6,656 nt of DNA from an uncultured Prevotella sp. (GCA_905210845.1 CAJLYG010000174.1:1-6656); one strand, 5' to 3'; shown: positions 1 to 6,596, counted from the stretch's first letter. Notes: generated from the letters alone by a model not told the origin. A program made the numbers and translations.

Positions 1-46
1 TTGGAACACTTGTGCTTTTGCTTGGCGAAACAGCCTCAATTGGATC

Positions 47-64
47 AAATTCTCTCGAGAATTT
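47..64. repeat. Perfect 18-bp dyad, possible regulator site
   Basis: AAATTCTC (47-54), a two-base centre TC, then GAGAATTT (57-64): the arms are perfect 8-base reverse complements. The centre is too short for a hairpin loop, so a dimeric DNA-binding protein site is more likely than a terminator. It lies at the left edge in non-coding or gene-end sequence. The binding protein is unknown, and chance is possible in AT-rich DNA. Confidence 0.35.
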
Positions 65-147
65 TGTATGATAGCTTCTATTTCTATATACGTTTGACTT
101 TGCCTTCTTCGCTCCTATTGTCGTCAGTATACAGTTATATCTATGCG

Positions 148-177
148 CAAAGATACCTTTTCCACACTTTTTCCAAT
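148..177 (-). promoter_or_regulatory. Possible leftward Bacteroidetes-type promoter
   Basis: Read on the minus strand, TATCTTTG lies at 155-148, matching the Bacteroidetes -7 element TAnnTTTG. Upstream, ATTG (177-174) is one mismatch from the -33 element TTTG, with an 18-base gap, slightly short of the usual 19-21. Transcription would begin near 141 and leave the window to the left. No ATG follows on that strand before the edge, so the target gene is not visible. The match is weaker than the rightward promoter at 240-271. Confidence 0.3.
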
Positions 178-239
178 GTTTATCTTTATACGCTTCGTAC
201 TGAAGCAAAGTTGAAAAGACGCAAAATAGCGCCAAAAAG

Positions 240-271
240 TTTGCTTATATGGAAACAATAGCTTATCTTTG
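240..271 (+). promoter_or_regulatory. Bacteroidetes-type promoter of the toxin-antitoxin operon
   Basis: TTTG at 240-243 (-33 element) and TATCTTTG at 264-271 (-7 element, TAnnTTTG) are separated by 20 bases, a full match to the primary sigma factor consensus known in Bacteroidetes. The predicted transcript starts near 276-280 and has an A-rich leader of roughly 25-30 bases before the toxin ATG at 305. The element overlaps the TTG at 269, which argues against translation starting there. As in other HigBA-type operons, the antitoxin probably represses this promoter, but no clear operator is visible. Confidence 0.65.
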
Positions 272-304
272 CAACCAGTACAAATAAATAAACGTAACGG
301 ACAC

Positions 305-643
305 ATGAACCATATAAGAGTGGTAATGATGGAAGAGGCGTTAGAATTTTTCCACTCCTTGCCGCATAAAGTACAAGAGAAGATCACCTACAACTATCTG
401 AAGATAGAACAGGGAATCATAAACAAGGAAATCTTCAAGAAGTTGGAAGGATCTGACATTTGGGAGTTTCGCACTCTATTCAATGGTAATTGTTACCGAA
501 TGTTCTCCTTCTGGGATACGGAGACTGAGACGTTGATTATTGCTACGCATGGCATTGTCAAAAAAACTCAGAAGACTCCCTCAAAGGAAATTGCAAAGGC
601 GGAAGAAATTCGAAAATCGTATTTTCAACATAAGAAAAAGTAA
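305..643 (+). CDS. RelE/HigB-type toxin, Gp49 (DUF891) family
   Basis: Probable toxin of a type II toxin-antitoxin pair, in the RelE/ParE superfamily. HigB-like members are ribosome-dependent mRNA interferases. The 112-residue protein has the usual family length. Visible hallmarks are KKLEGSDIWEFR (45-56), the central strand with YRMF (64-67), and HGIVKKTQKTP (82-92) followed by a Lys/Glu-rich helix (EIAKAEEIRK), the classic Gp49/DUF891 C-terminal signature. I chose ATG 305 because an upstream in-frame TTG (269) lies inside the promoter; ATG 326 is a weaker alternative. There is no Shine-Dalgarno, only an A-rich leader, normal for Bacteroidetes. The toxin-first order and the 5-base gap to an XRE protein fit a HigBA-like operon. 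Function is inferred from family resemblance; the RNase activity itself cannot be read from sequence. Confidence 0.88.
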   Translation: MNHIRVVMMEEALEFFHSLPHKVQEKITYNYLKIEQGIINKEIFKKLEGSDIWEFRTLFNGNCYRMFSFWDTETETLIIATHGIVKKTQKTPSKEIAKAEEIRKSYFQHKKK

Positions 644-648
644 ACAGT

Positions 649-981
649 ATGGAACAGATGAAATTGACACCACTCTCAGAAGTGGTAGATGAGGTTTGGG
701 GTAAGATAGGCACCCCTGAACGAGATAAAATGGAAGAAAAGTTAAAGGAGGAAGTAAATGCCTATCTTTTGGGAGAGACTATCAAGAAAGAGCGTATCAA
801 GCAGAACCTCACACAGGAAGAGTTAGGGGAGAAAGTAGGAGTAAAGAAGTCGCAAATCTCTAAATTGGAGAATGGCAGGAGCGTTATAACCCTACCCACT
901 ATGAGCAGAGTATTCAAGGCTCTGGGCTTTGGTAAGGCAACACTTGACTTAGGTAGAGGAGGTAAGGTCGCCTTGTGGTGA
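649..981 (+). CDS. XRE-family antitoxin (HigA-like)
   Basis: Probable antitoxin that binds and neutralises the upstream toxin and represses the shared promoter. The 110-residue protein has an acidic/basic helical N-terminal part (1-45), then a Cro/C1-type helix-turn-helix at about 43-95. Within it, LTQEELGEKVGVKKSQISKLENG (54-76) shows the typical TQEELA..G.....IS.LE.G pattern. The tail (residues 93-110, ending KVALW) is short and Gly-rich and could form the toxin-contacting strand, which is inference. The start is ATG 649, 5 bases after the toxin stop; ATG 658 is also possible. No Shine-Dalgarno is visible. A lone XRE regulator is the alternative, but the partner and spacing favour an antitoxin. 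The operon converges on nqrF, with a hairpin between. Confidence 0.87.
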   Translation: MEQMKLTPLSEVVDEVWGKIGTPERDKMEEKLKEEVNAYLLGETIKKERIKQNLTQEELGEKVGVKKSQISKLENGRSVITLPTMSRVFKALGFGKATLDLGRGGKVALW

Positions 982-1027
982 CGTTTACCTTTAACTGTTA
1001 TACCTAAGTTTTTTACCTAACATTATA

Positions 1028-1064
1028 CTTTCGGGTGACACTTTCGGGTGACAGTTAGGTGACA
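1028..1064 (+). repeat. Short tandem repeat, two exact 13-mers plus a degenerate third
   Basis: CTTTCGGGTGACA occurs twice head-to-tail (1028-1040 and 1041-1053), followed by GTTAGGTGACA (1054-1064), which shares the 3' GGTGACA. Period is 13, then 11 bases. It lies 46 bases after the antitoxin stop. It may be a binding-site array or a small slippage duplication; the sequence does not decide. Confidence 0.7.
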
Positions 1065-1065
1065 C

Positions 1066-1077
1066 TTTTGATCAAAA
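1066..1077. repeat. Perfect 12-bp palindrome TTTTGATCAAAA
   Basis: TTTTGATCAAAA reads the same on both strands and directly follows the GGTGACA repeats. It could be a binding site for a dimeric regulator. In an AT-rich intergenic region a chance palindrome of this length is uncommon but not remarkable. Confidence 0.4.
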
Positions 1078-1130
1078 CAAACCTCATAAAACCCCAACAA
1101 ACCGCACAATCAAGGAACTATCTTAAACAA

Positions 1131-1159
1131 CGAAAGCCGCTGAATATCAGCGACTTTCG
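1131..1159. terminator. Bidirectional terminator between the antitoxin gene and nqrF
   Basis: CGAAAG (1131-1136) pairs with CTTTCG (1154-1159) and CGCTGA (1138-1143) pairs with TCAGCG (1147-1152). There is one C/A mismatch between the two stem blocks and a 3-base ATA loop. The flanking A1130/T1160 also pair. T-rich sequence follows on both strands (TATAGTTTGTTTA on plus, TTGTTTAAG on minus), so it can end transcription of the toxin-antitoxin operon and of the nqr operon. It lies 37 bases from the nqrF stop, at the meeting point of two convergent units. Confidence 0.85.
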
Positions 1160-1196
1160 TATAGTTTGTTTATAGTATCCTATGGTATGCATAAGC

Positions 1197-2465
1197 CTAC
1201 CCGAAATTATCGTACATAATACTTTCAGGATCCACGCCTAAGCTATCCAGATAATCGGTGACGGTCTTGATCAACATGGGAGGTCCACACAGATAATACT
1301 CGCAGTCCTCTGGAGCATCGTGATCCTTAAGATAAGTATCCCGCACGCAGTTTACTGCAAACCCTGTATAGTACTTAACTCCTGCAGCGTCTGCTTGAGG
1401 GTCAGGGCGGTCAAGAGAGAGATGCATGTGGAAATTGGGATATTCCTTTTCGAGTTCCCAGAAATCCTCCATAAAGAACGCTTCACTAAGGCTTCGAGCG
1501 CCATAGAAGAAGTGCATCTCGCGGTCACGACAGTGAAGGGTTTTCAGCATGTGCATGATCTGAGATCGGAGCGGTGCCATACCAGCGCCACCACCAATCC
1601 ATATCATCTCTTTCTTGGAATCGAAATGTGGATGGAAATCGCCATAAGGACCACTCATCATTACCTTATCCCCTGGTTTCAAGGAGAAGATATAAGAAGA
1701 TCCAATACCCGTGGGCACATTCTGGAACCCTACCTGCGGGCGAGGCAAGAACGGCGTCGTTGCAATACGTACAGTCAAAGTAATGATGTCCCCTTCTGCA
1801 GGATAGTTTGCCATAGAATAAGCACGGGTCGTTGGCTCTGGATTATGCGCCTTCAGCGAGAAGATATTGAATTTCTTCCATGCACCGATATATTCTTCTC
1901 CGATCAGCTCCTTGTCAAAATCCTTCTCATAATCGATCGTGTCATAAGCAGGAATCTTAATCTGGGCATACGATCCTGGTACAAAGTCCATATGCTCACC
2001 TTTGGGCAGTGCCACCTTAAACTCCTTGATGAACGAACTGACATTCTTGTTGCTGATCACTGTACACTCCCACTCTTTCACGCCTAAGATGGACTCCGGT
2101 ATCTTGATTTTGAAATCCCCTTTCACCTTCGTCTGGCACCCTAAGCGCCAATGTTCCTTGATCTGCTTACGTGTGAAATGAGGTTTCTCTGAATCCAAAA
2201 TCTCCCCACCGCCTTCAAGTACCTGCAACTTACACTGGCCACAACTTGCCTTACCACCACAGGCTGAAGGGAGGAAGATGCCATTCTCATTTAAGGTACT
2301 CATCAGGCTGTTGCCCTGTGGCACAGAAAGAGTCTTATCCCCATTGATGACGATGTTCACATTTCCACTCGGAGAGAGATACTTCTTTGCAACGAGCAAG
2401 ATCACAACCAAAAGGAGAATCGTAACGAGGAAAACTCCTATACTTGCTATAATAAATTGTCCCAT
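1197..2465 (-). CDS. nqrF: Na+-translocating NADH:quinone reductase subunit F
   Basis: NADH-oxidising entry subunit of the Na+-NQR complex (EC 7.2.1.1). It passes electrons from NADH through FAD to a 2Fe-2S cluster and on into the membrane subunits. The 422-residue length is normal. Domains in order: one N-terminal membrane helix (about 4-26); a ferredoxin-type domain with ligands C69, C75, C78 and C110 (CX5CX2C...C); an FAD-binding domain with RAYSMANYP (214-222) and GPYGDF (272-277); an NADH-binding domain with GGGAGMAPLRS (291-301) and CGPP (393-396); and the conserved aromatic C-terminus ending DNFG. It is the last gene of the operon, 18 bases after nqrE, and has a strong GGGAGG at 2481-2476, 10 bases before the ATG, unusual in this phylum. 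The terminator hairpin follows. I see no damage to any cofactor site. Confidence 0.97.
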   Translation of the reverse strand: MGQFIIASIGVFLVTILLLVVILLVAKKYLSPSGNVNIVINGDKTLSVPQGNSLMSTLNENGIFLPSACGGKASCGQCKLQVLEGGGEILDSEKPHFTRKQIKEHWRLGCQTKVKGDFKIKIPESILGVKEWECTVISNKNVSSFIKEFKVALPKGEHMDFVPGSYAQIKIPAYDTIDYEKDFDKELIGEEYIGAWKKFNIFSLKAHNPEPTTRAYSMANYPAEGDIITLTVRIATTPFLPRPQVGFQNVPTGIGSSYIFSLKPGDKVMMSGPYGDFHPHFDSKKEMIWIGGGAGMAPLRSQIMHMLKTLHCRDREMHFFYGARSLSEAFFMEDFWELEKEYPNFHMHLSLDRPDPQADAAGVKYYTGFAVNCVRDTYLKDHDAPEDCEYYLCGPPMLIKTVTDYLDSLGVDPESIMYDNFG

Positions 2466-2475
2466 AATTACTATT

Positions 2476-2481
2476 CCTCCC
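2476..2481 (-). promoter_or_regulatory. Shine-Dalgarno of nqrF
   Basis: On the minus strand GGGAGG lies in the nqrE-nqrF gap, 10 bases before the nqrF ATG. It is close to the ideal anti-16S match, whereas nqrB, nqrC, nqrD and both toxin-antitoxin genes show none. It confirms ATG 2465 as the start. Confidence 0.6.
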
Positions 2482-2483
2482 TA

Positions 2484-3110
2484 TTAAAATTTAAGACCAG
2501 AGAAACACATCATTGCCATGGCCATCAGGCCTACCGTGATAAAGGTTATCCCTAATCCCTGAAGTGGCTTGGGAACATCACTATACTGCATTTTCTCACG
2601 GATTGCCCCCATGGAGACGATGGCTAACGTCCATCCCAATCCTGAACCAAAAGCATAAGCGATGGAATCCCATACATTCCCGATATACTGCGAATTGCTA
2701 GGATCAAGGTTGATGCGCTGCTGCATGAACAGTGATGCACCCATGATGGCACAGTTCACGGCAATCAACGGAAGGAAGATACCCAACGCTGCATACAGAG
2801 ATGGACTATAGCGCTCAACTACCATTTCCACCAACTGCGTAATACCCGCGATGACAGCAATGAATAAGATGAAACTCAGGTAAGAGAGATCCACTCCTTG
2901 CACAAGGCAATCTGGCCCCAGGACCTTGGTCTGCAAAAGATAATCAACGGGTACAGTGACAACCAACACGAAGGTTACGGCAAGTCCCAGACCCAACGAT
3001 GTCTTCACATTCTTAGAAACGGCAAGGAATGAACACATGCCCAAGAAGAAGGCGAAGATCATATTGTCGATAAAGATCGACCTAAAAAACAAAGTGAATA
3101 AATGTTCCAT
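2484..3110 (-). CDS. nqrE: Na+-translocating NADH:quinone reductase subunit E
   Basis: Integral membrane subunit of Na+-NQR, of the NqrDE/RnfAE family. With NqrD it forms a pseudo-symmetric pair holding an iron-sulfur centre inside the membrane, on the route of electrons from NqrF to NqrC. The 208 residues are almost all hydrophobic, with about six membrane segments. C26 in the first helix ([12 protein letters not shown]) and C120 ([11 protein letters not shown]) are the two conserved cysteines, at the same positions I recall for the Vibrio protein. An RnfA-like paralogue is the alternative, but it is excluded by the neighbours nqrF and nqrC and by the operon order. The ATG overlaps the nqrD stop by one base (TAATG), so translation is probably coupled. 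Confidence 0.96.
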   Translation of the reverse strand: MEHLFTLFFRSIFIDNMIFAFFLGMCSFLAVSKNVKTSLGLGLAVTFVLVVTVPVDYLLQTKVLGPDCLVQGVDLSYLSFILFIAVIAGITQLVEMVVERYSPSLYAALGIFLPLIAVNCAIMGASLFMQQRINLDPSNSQYIGNVWDSIAYAFGSGLGWTLAIVSMGAIREKMQYSDVPKPLQGLGITFITVGLMAMAMMCFSGLKF

Positions 3111-3739
3111 TATTTCTCCTCCTCCTTATAAATAAATGCCCTGTGAACCCAAATCACACAACCCAAAAGGATCAATGCCATTGCCGGCATGGTCATCATT
3201 CCATTATTAATGTAGCCCGCATCATAAGCAGCTTGTGGAATAATCGTGAATCCCAAGAGGGTACCACGCCCTAACAGTTCGCGGACAGCACCCACGATCA
3301 CGAGGATGAGTGCATAACCCAGTCCATTTCCAATACCATCTAAGAATGACGGCCAGGGCTTGTTCATCATTGCAAATGCCTCCAGACGTCCCATTAGGAT
3401 ACAGTTGGTAATGATCAATCCCACGTAAACCGATAATTGGACACTGACATCATAAGCCACTGCCTTCAGAATCTGCGAGACAATGGTGACCAGTGCTGCC
3501 ACGACCACCAATTGCACGATAATACGGATACGCATGGGGATGGTATTACGGATCAGGGAAATAATCACATTGGAAAATGCCGTAATGATCGTAACGGCAA
3601 GTCCCATCACAATGGCCGGTTTCAATTGCGAGGTAACGGCCAGGGAAGAGCAGATACCCAGCACCTGAACCATGATCGGGTTATTCTGGTTCAAGGGGGA
3701 AACCAATACCTCTCTATTTTGTTTGCTAAACAATGTCAT
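3110..3739 (-). CDS. nqrD: Na+-translocating NADH:quinone reductase subunit D
   Basis: Integral membrane subunit of Na+-NQR and partner of NqrE in the NqrDE/RnfAE family. The 209-residue protein begins with a short cytoplasmic segment, [24 protein letters not shown], typical of NqrD; the Rnf counterpart is RnfE. About six membrane helices follow. C30 and C113 ([16 protein letters not shown]) match the conserved cysteines that, with two from NqrE, bind the intramembrane cluster. [13 protein letters not shown] (151-163) is another family signature. The polar tail (AFIYKEEEK) is encoded by purine-rich codons that double as the nqrE ribosome binding site. It starts 2 bases after the nqrC stop, with no Shine-Dalgarno of its own, so it probably depends on coupling. 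Confidence 0.96.
   Translation of the reverse strand: MTLFSKQNREVLVSPLNQNNPIMVQVLGICSSLAVTSQLKPAIVMGLAVTIITAFSNVIISLIRNTIPMRIRIIVQLVVVAALVTIVSQILKAVAYDVSVQLSVYVGLIITNCILMGRLEAFAMMNKPWPSFLDGIGNGLGYALILVIVGAVRELLGRGTLLGFTIIPQAAYDAGYINNGMMTMPAMALILLGCVIWVHRAFIYKEEEK
3116..3127 (-). promoter_or_regulatory. Shine-Dalgarno of nqrE within the nqrD 3' end
   Basis: AAGGAGGAGGAG on the minus strand encodes Lys-Glu-Glu-Glu near the C-terminus of NqrD and lies 5 bases before the nqrE ATG. The repeated GGAG gives several possible registers with the anti-Shine-Dalgarno. It supports ATG 3110 as the nqrE start. Confidence 0.55.
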
Positions 3740-3741
3740 AA

Positions 3742-4473
3742 TTACTTAACATTTAAGAACTTTAAATAAGGTGTCAATCCATCGTGCAACATATTGCTCA
3801 CGCCGTTGGAAGTAAGCGTAGCTCCTGTGACGGCGTCCACCTGTGTGCCTGGATCTTTGATATCCGACTTCTTCTTTACGGCAAGGGCGATGGCATCCTT
3901 CTTTCCTCCCGCAAACAGGTTCTTGCCCTGAAACTGTTCCTGCCATTGAAGATTGTCCTTGATCTCAGCACCAAGACCTGCGGTCTCACTCTCATGGTTG
4001 AAGTATGCTCCATACACCGTAGCTTTATCACCGTTAATGGCAATGTAGCCAGATATAGGTCCCCAAAGACCCATTCCATAGACCGGAATGACGTATTTGA
4101 CCTTTCCATCTACCTTGCATACGTATAATGCCAGTTTGCCAGCCTTGGCATCGGCACTATTAAGTTTGAACCCAGCCTTCTCTCCACCGACCTCTCCTTT
4201 CACAGTTACCTGTCCGTCGGCATTGATCACCTCATCTGCGGTAACCACCTCCTTATATTTAGCAGCAGCCTGTGCATCATCAAGGTTACGAATATTGAGA
4301 GAATACAGAATTTGCTTTTTCTTGTCCAAAGCCACATTCGCATCCTGTGCAGGCTTGAGAGCCTGGAAGACGAAAGCCAGCAGGAAGGCGACGATCACCA
4401 CGATGACTGCCGCATAGATAATCGTATAGGAATTAGAATTGGTATTCATTCCTTTTTTCTTTTCTTCTGCCAT
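3742..4473 (-). CDS. nqrC: Na+-translocating NADH:quinone reductase subunit C
   Basis: Flavoprotein subunit of Na+-NQR carrying covalent FMN and passing electrons from the NqrD/E cluster to NqrB. The 243 residues comprise a basic N-terminus, one membrane helix (about 17-38) and a large periplasmic FMN-binding domain. The attachment motif Dxx(S/T)GAT is intact: D213-A-V-T-G-A-T219, followed by LTSNGV. The modified threonine is expected within this motif, loaded by the flavin transferase ApbE, which is not encoded here. YGMGLWGPISGYIAI (132-146) and NHESETAGLGAEI (159-171) are further family signatures. It starts 4 bases after the nqrB stop and ends 2 bases before nqrD. No Shine-Dalgarno is seen. 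RnfG is the distant homologue; length and context favour NqrC. Confidence 0.96.
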   Translation of the reverse strand: MAEEKKKGMNTNSNSYTIIYAAVIVVIVAFLLAFVFQALKPAQDANVALDKKKQILYSLNIRNLDDAQAAAKYKEVVTADEVINADGQVTVKGEVGGEKAGFKLNSADAKAGKLALYVCKVDGKVKYVIPVYGMGLWGPISGYIAINGDKATVYGAYFNHESETAGLGAEIKDNLQWQEQFQGKNLFAGGKKDAIALAVKKKSDIKDPGTQVDAVTGATLTSNGVSNMLHDGLTPYLKFLNVK

Positions 4474-4477
4474 AGCT

Positions 4478-5644
4478 TTACTTGTTTTTAGAAGTTACAC
4501 GTTTCATTCGCTTGCTGACATTGCTCTGTACCACACAGTAATCGATCAACGGGGCAAACATATTCATAAACAGGATGGAGAGCATCATGCCTTCCGGGTA
4601 TCCTGCGTTCATCACTCGGATGATCACTGCCATCGCGCCAATCAACAGTCCGTAAATATACTTTCCTGTCTCTGTACGCGCTGAGGTGACAGGATCGGTA
4701 GCCATAAAAACTGCGCCAAAGGCAAATCCACCCAAGACGAGATGCTCGTACCAAGGAATAGGTGTCATGCCACCTGCATAGAAGAGAGCAGCCACCACTC
4801 CGCCTCCTACAAAGACACTGAGCATGGTCTTCCAACTTGCCACGCCCGTCCAAAGGAGAATGATTGCGCCAATGGCAATGGCAACGACAGAGGTATCGCC
4901 AATGGAACCGGGAATGAAGCCCGTCACCATATCACAAAGGCTATAAGGGATGTTCGCGCCTTGTGCGATCTCACCCAATGGCGTGGCGCAGGTAAATGCA
5001 TCCGGAAGGGTATTCCCCAAGCCGCAAATCTTATCTGTAGCAACCCATACTGCATCCCCACTCATCTTGCTCGGATAAGAGAAGAAGAGGAAAGCACGCG
5101 TGACAAGGGCTACATTAAAGATGTTCATTCCTGTGCCACCAAAGATTTCCTTGGCAAAGATGACTGCAAACGCGATTGCTATAGCCAAGATCCACAAAGG
5201 ACAGTTAATGGGAATGATCAACGGAATGAGGATTCCAGAGACAAGGTATCCTTCCTGAATCTCCTCATGCTTCCACTGTGCCCAAGCAAACTCAATGGCA
5301 AGTCCCACAATATAGCTGACCAATATCTTAGGAAGGACCGCTAAGAAACCATAGAAGAAGACCGCCCAAAAAGAGGCATCAGCAAGTGTCCCTGCTGCTT
5401 TGTAGTTCTGGTAACCGATGTTGTACATGCCAAACAACATAGCTGGCAACACTGCGATTACCACCATGCTCATAATACGCTTTGAGTCGATAGAGTCATG
5501 AATAGAGGCACCACTCGCAGAAGTTGTGTTAGGTACAAAGAGGAAACTTTCCATTCCTTCGTAGACACTACGAAAGGCATGGAGCTTACCGCCCTCTTCG
5601 AATGATGGCCTTATCTTATCGAGATGTTTTTTTAATGCTGACAT
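4478..5644 (-). CDS. nqrB: Na+-translocating NADH:quinone reductase subunit B
   Basis: Largest membrane subunit of Na+-NQR, of the NqrB/RnfD family. It carries covalent FMN and riboflavin and is central to Na+ transport and quinone reduction. The 388 residues contain a cytoplasmic N-terminus (about 1-55) and roughly ten membrane helices. Signatures include EGYLVSGILIPLIIP (131-145), KEIFGGTGMNIFN (165-177) and MATDPVTSARTETGK (about 325-340). The flavin motif reads D215-A-F-T-C-A-T221: Cys219 replaces the common Gly of Dxx(S/T)GAT, while the acceptor Thr is kept. It starts 4 bases after the nqrA stop behind an A-rich stretch without a Shine-Dalgarno, and is followed by nqrC after 4 bases. RnfD is ruled out by the nqrA and nqrF neighbours. 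Confidence 0.96.
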   Translation of the reverse strand: MSALKKHLDKIRPSFEEGGKLHAFRSVYEGMESFLFVPNTTSASGASIHDSIDSKRIMSMVVIAVLPAMLFGMYNIGYQNYKAAGTLADASFWAVFFYGFLAVLPKILVSYIVGLAIEFAWAQWKHEEIQEGYLVSGILIPLIIPINCPLWILAIAIAFAVIFAKEIFGGTGMNIFNVALVTRAFLFFSYPSKMSGDAVWVATDKICGLGNTLPDAFTCATPLGEIAQGANIPYSLCDMVTGFIPGSIGDTSVVAIAIGAIILLWTGVASWKTMLSVFVGGGVVAALFYAGGMTPIPWYEHLVLGGFAFGAVFMATDPVTSARTETGKYIYGLLIGAMAVIIRVMNAGYPEGMMLSILFMNMFAPLIDYCVVQSNVSKRMKRVTSKNK

Positions 5645-5648
5645 ATTC

Positions 5649-6593
5649 TTATGCGTTTTCTTTTCTTAAAATATCCAAGCCGTTACGGACAATCTTCTGC
5701 AATTCGAGCTTAGAAGAATCGACGAACTCTGCTACGGCAAAGTCTTCAGGACTAACCTCATAGATCCCAAGTTGCTCTTGACGGTCGATGTCCCCGGTGA
5801 TGATAGCCTTGATGAGATACTCGCCGTAGATGTCCATCGGCAAGACCTTATCATATTCCCCACTCATGATCATGTGGCGCTCGCCACCTTTGACACGAGC
5901 ATCCAGGTCATACTCCCGGTTCTTTCCCATCAGCCAAGAGAAATAACTGCGACTGACAGAGAACTGCTTAGTACGAGGCAGGATCCATCCCATGAATTCA
6001 TCAGCATTGTCACCTTCTGGAATCACGGTCACCTCAGAAGTATGGGCACCTAAATAGTCCTCTAAAGTTGCCTTGCGCCCAGTAAGCGGATTGCCATTCA
6101 GAATGCGCACATGCTCGGTAGCCTTGAGCTGTCCATTCAGGATGACACGCAGCGGAGTACCCACCAACGCATCTACATAAGCAGGATGGCTGACCTCACT
6201 GCCAGCAACAGCCACTGTACGTGTCAAATCTACTTTCCCCTCATCAAACAGACGACCAAAGAAAATCACAGCCGTAGGATCAACGGTCCACACGACCTCT
6301 CCTTTGTTGACTGGATCAAGATGATTGACTTGAACGCCCACATTGCCTGTCGGACAGGGGCCACAGAAGACGGTGACATCCACATCCTTGGCATGAACTA
6401 AACTACTGTTTTCCCCTACTCCAAGATAAGTCTTTGCAATCTTAGAAAGGGCTGTGAGTCCGGTTTGGAAAGCTTTCTCATTGCCTTTTATCTCCACTTC
6501 GAAATCTCCGGCAAGCGGCATGTCACGCAAAGCAGAGACAAAAATAGCCTTCGGCTTGACATCTGGCGTCGTAGAAACTGCATAGGGAAGTTG
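5649..6593 (-). CDS. nqrA: Na+-translocating NADH:quinone reductase subunit A, 5'-truncated
   Basis: Peripheral subunit of Na+-NQR and normally the first gene of the operon. The visible frame encodes 314 residues beginning QLPYAVSTTPDVKPKAIFVSA, which aligns with the family's internal (Q/R)xPYA...P..IFVSA block around residue 135-155 of about 450. So roughly 135 N-terminal residues are missing. The rest is intact: GPCPTGNVGVQVNHL (78-92 of the visible part), NGNPLTGRKA (166-175), KVLPMDIYGEYLIKAI near the C-terminus, and a proper TAA stop 4 bases before nqrB. Just upstream of the first Q codon is an in-frame TAG (6596-6594), and the sequence beyond it is not NqrA-like. An internal TTG at 6530 and ATG at 6521 exist but cannot be real starts. 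If the join near 6590 is real, this gene is dead and the operon has lost its native promoter. Confidence 0.93.
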   Translation of the reverse strand, partial: QLPYAVSTTPDVKPKAIFVSALRDMPLAGDFEVEIKGNEKAFQTGLTALSKIAKTYLGVGENSSLVHAKDVDVTVFCGPCPTGNVGVQVNHLDPVNKGEVVWTVDPTAVIFFGRLFDEGKVDLTRTVAVAGSEVSHPAYVDALVGTPLRVILNGQLKATEHVRILNGNPLTGRKATLEDYLGAHTSEVTVIPEGDNADEFMGWILPRTKQFSVSRSYFSWLMGKNREYDLDARVKGGERHMIMSGEYDKVLPMDIYGEYLIKAIITGDIDRQEQLGIYEVSPEDFAVAEFVDSSKLELQKIVRNGLDILRKENA

Positions 6594-6596
6594 CTA
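6585..6596. other. Head-to-head junction between truncated nqrA and a helicase-like frame
   Basis: The minus-strand NqrA similarity stops at the Q codon 6593-6591, and the plus-strand helicase-like frame becomes coding-like at about 6590. The switch point therefore lies within about 6585-6596. The shared bases (GGAAGTTGCT) fit both frames, suggesting a short microhomology. No inverted repeats, insertion sequence ends or target-site duplications are visible around it. Confidence 0.6.

Larger units (their letters stand above)
1..239. other. Left-edge AT-rich region with no supportable gene
   Basis: No reading frame here is convincing. The plus frame open from base 1 to 258 gives a low-complexity, Leu/Tyr/Ser-rich peptide that runs into the toxin promoter, so it is probably chance. 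Plus frame 3 (bases 3-71) is open from the edge and ends at TGA 69-71 with a plausible C-terminus (ending SLENFV); it could be the tail of a gene lying to the left. The minus strand is open from 114 to the edge but contains no ATG. The stretch also holds an 18-bp dyad (47-64) and a possible leftward promoter (about 148-177). A 5-bp inverted repeat, GCTTC/GAAGC (192-206), lies upstream of the toxin-antitoxin promoter and could be an operator, but it is too short to call. Confidence 0.4.
982..1130. other. Intergenic region with clustered ACCT and GGTGACA motifs
   Basis: This AT-rich, non-coding stretch lies between the antitoxin stop and the terminator hairpin. It holds three ACCT motifs (987-990, 1002-1005, 1015-1018; two of them ACCTAA) followed by three GGTGACA motifs (1034-1040, 1047-1053, 1058-1064), so the halves are partly inverted relative to each other. 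ACCTAAC (1015-1021) and GTTAGGT (1054-1060) are exact reverse complements separated by 32 bases. A perfect palindrome follows at 1066-1077. From 1078 to 1130 I see nothing notable. No open frame of interest crosses it on either strand. Confidence 0.5.

Noticed and set aside
1..258. Plus-strand 86-codon open frame from the left edge
   Set aside because: Its composition is low complexity (Leu/Ser/Tyr), it starts with a TTG only because the window begins there, and it runs into the toxin promoter. No family is recognisable.
269..304. Upstream TTG start adding 12 residues to the toxin
   Set aside because: The TTG at 269 is part of the -7 promoter element, so it would lie upstream of the transcript start. 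ATG 305 begins the typical family N-terminus.
1320..2087. 255-codon plus-strand open frame opposite nqrF
   Set aside because: It lies wholly antisense to a full-length NqrF with intact cofactor motifs. Its His/Arg/Cys-rich composition is that of a shadow frame.
4742..5344. 200-codon plus-strand open frame opposite nqrB
   Set aside because: It is antisense to conserved NqrB membrane helices and flavin motif, has no recognisable domain and no promoter. Other long frames opposite nqrA, nqrC and nqrD were dismissed for the same reason.
6519..6530. TTG 6530 or ATG 6521 as a true nqrA start
   Set aside because: NqrA similarity continues upstream through QLPYAVSTTPDVKPKAIFVSA to 6593, so these are internal codons of a truncated gene.
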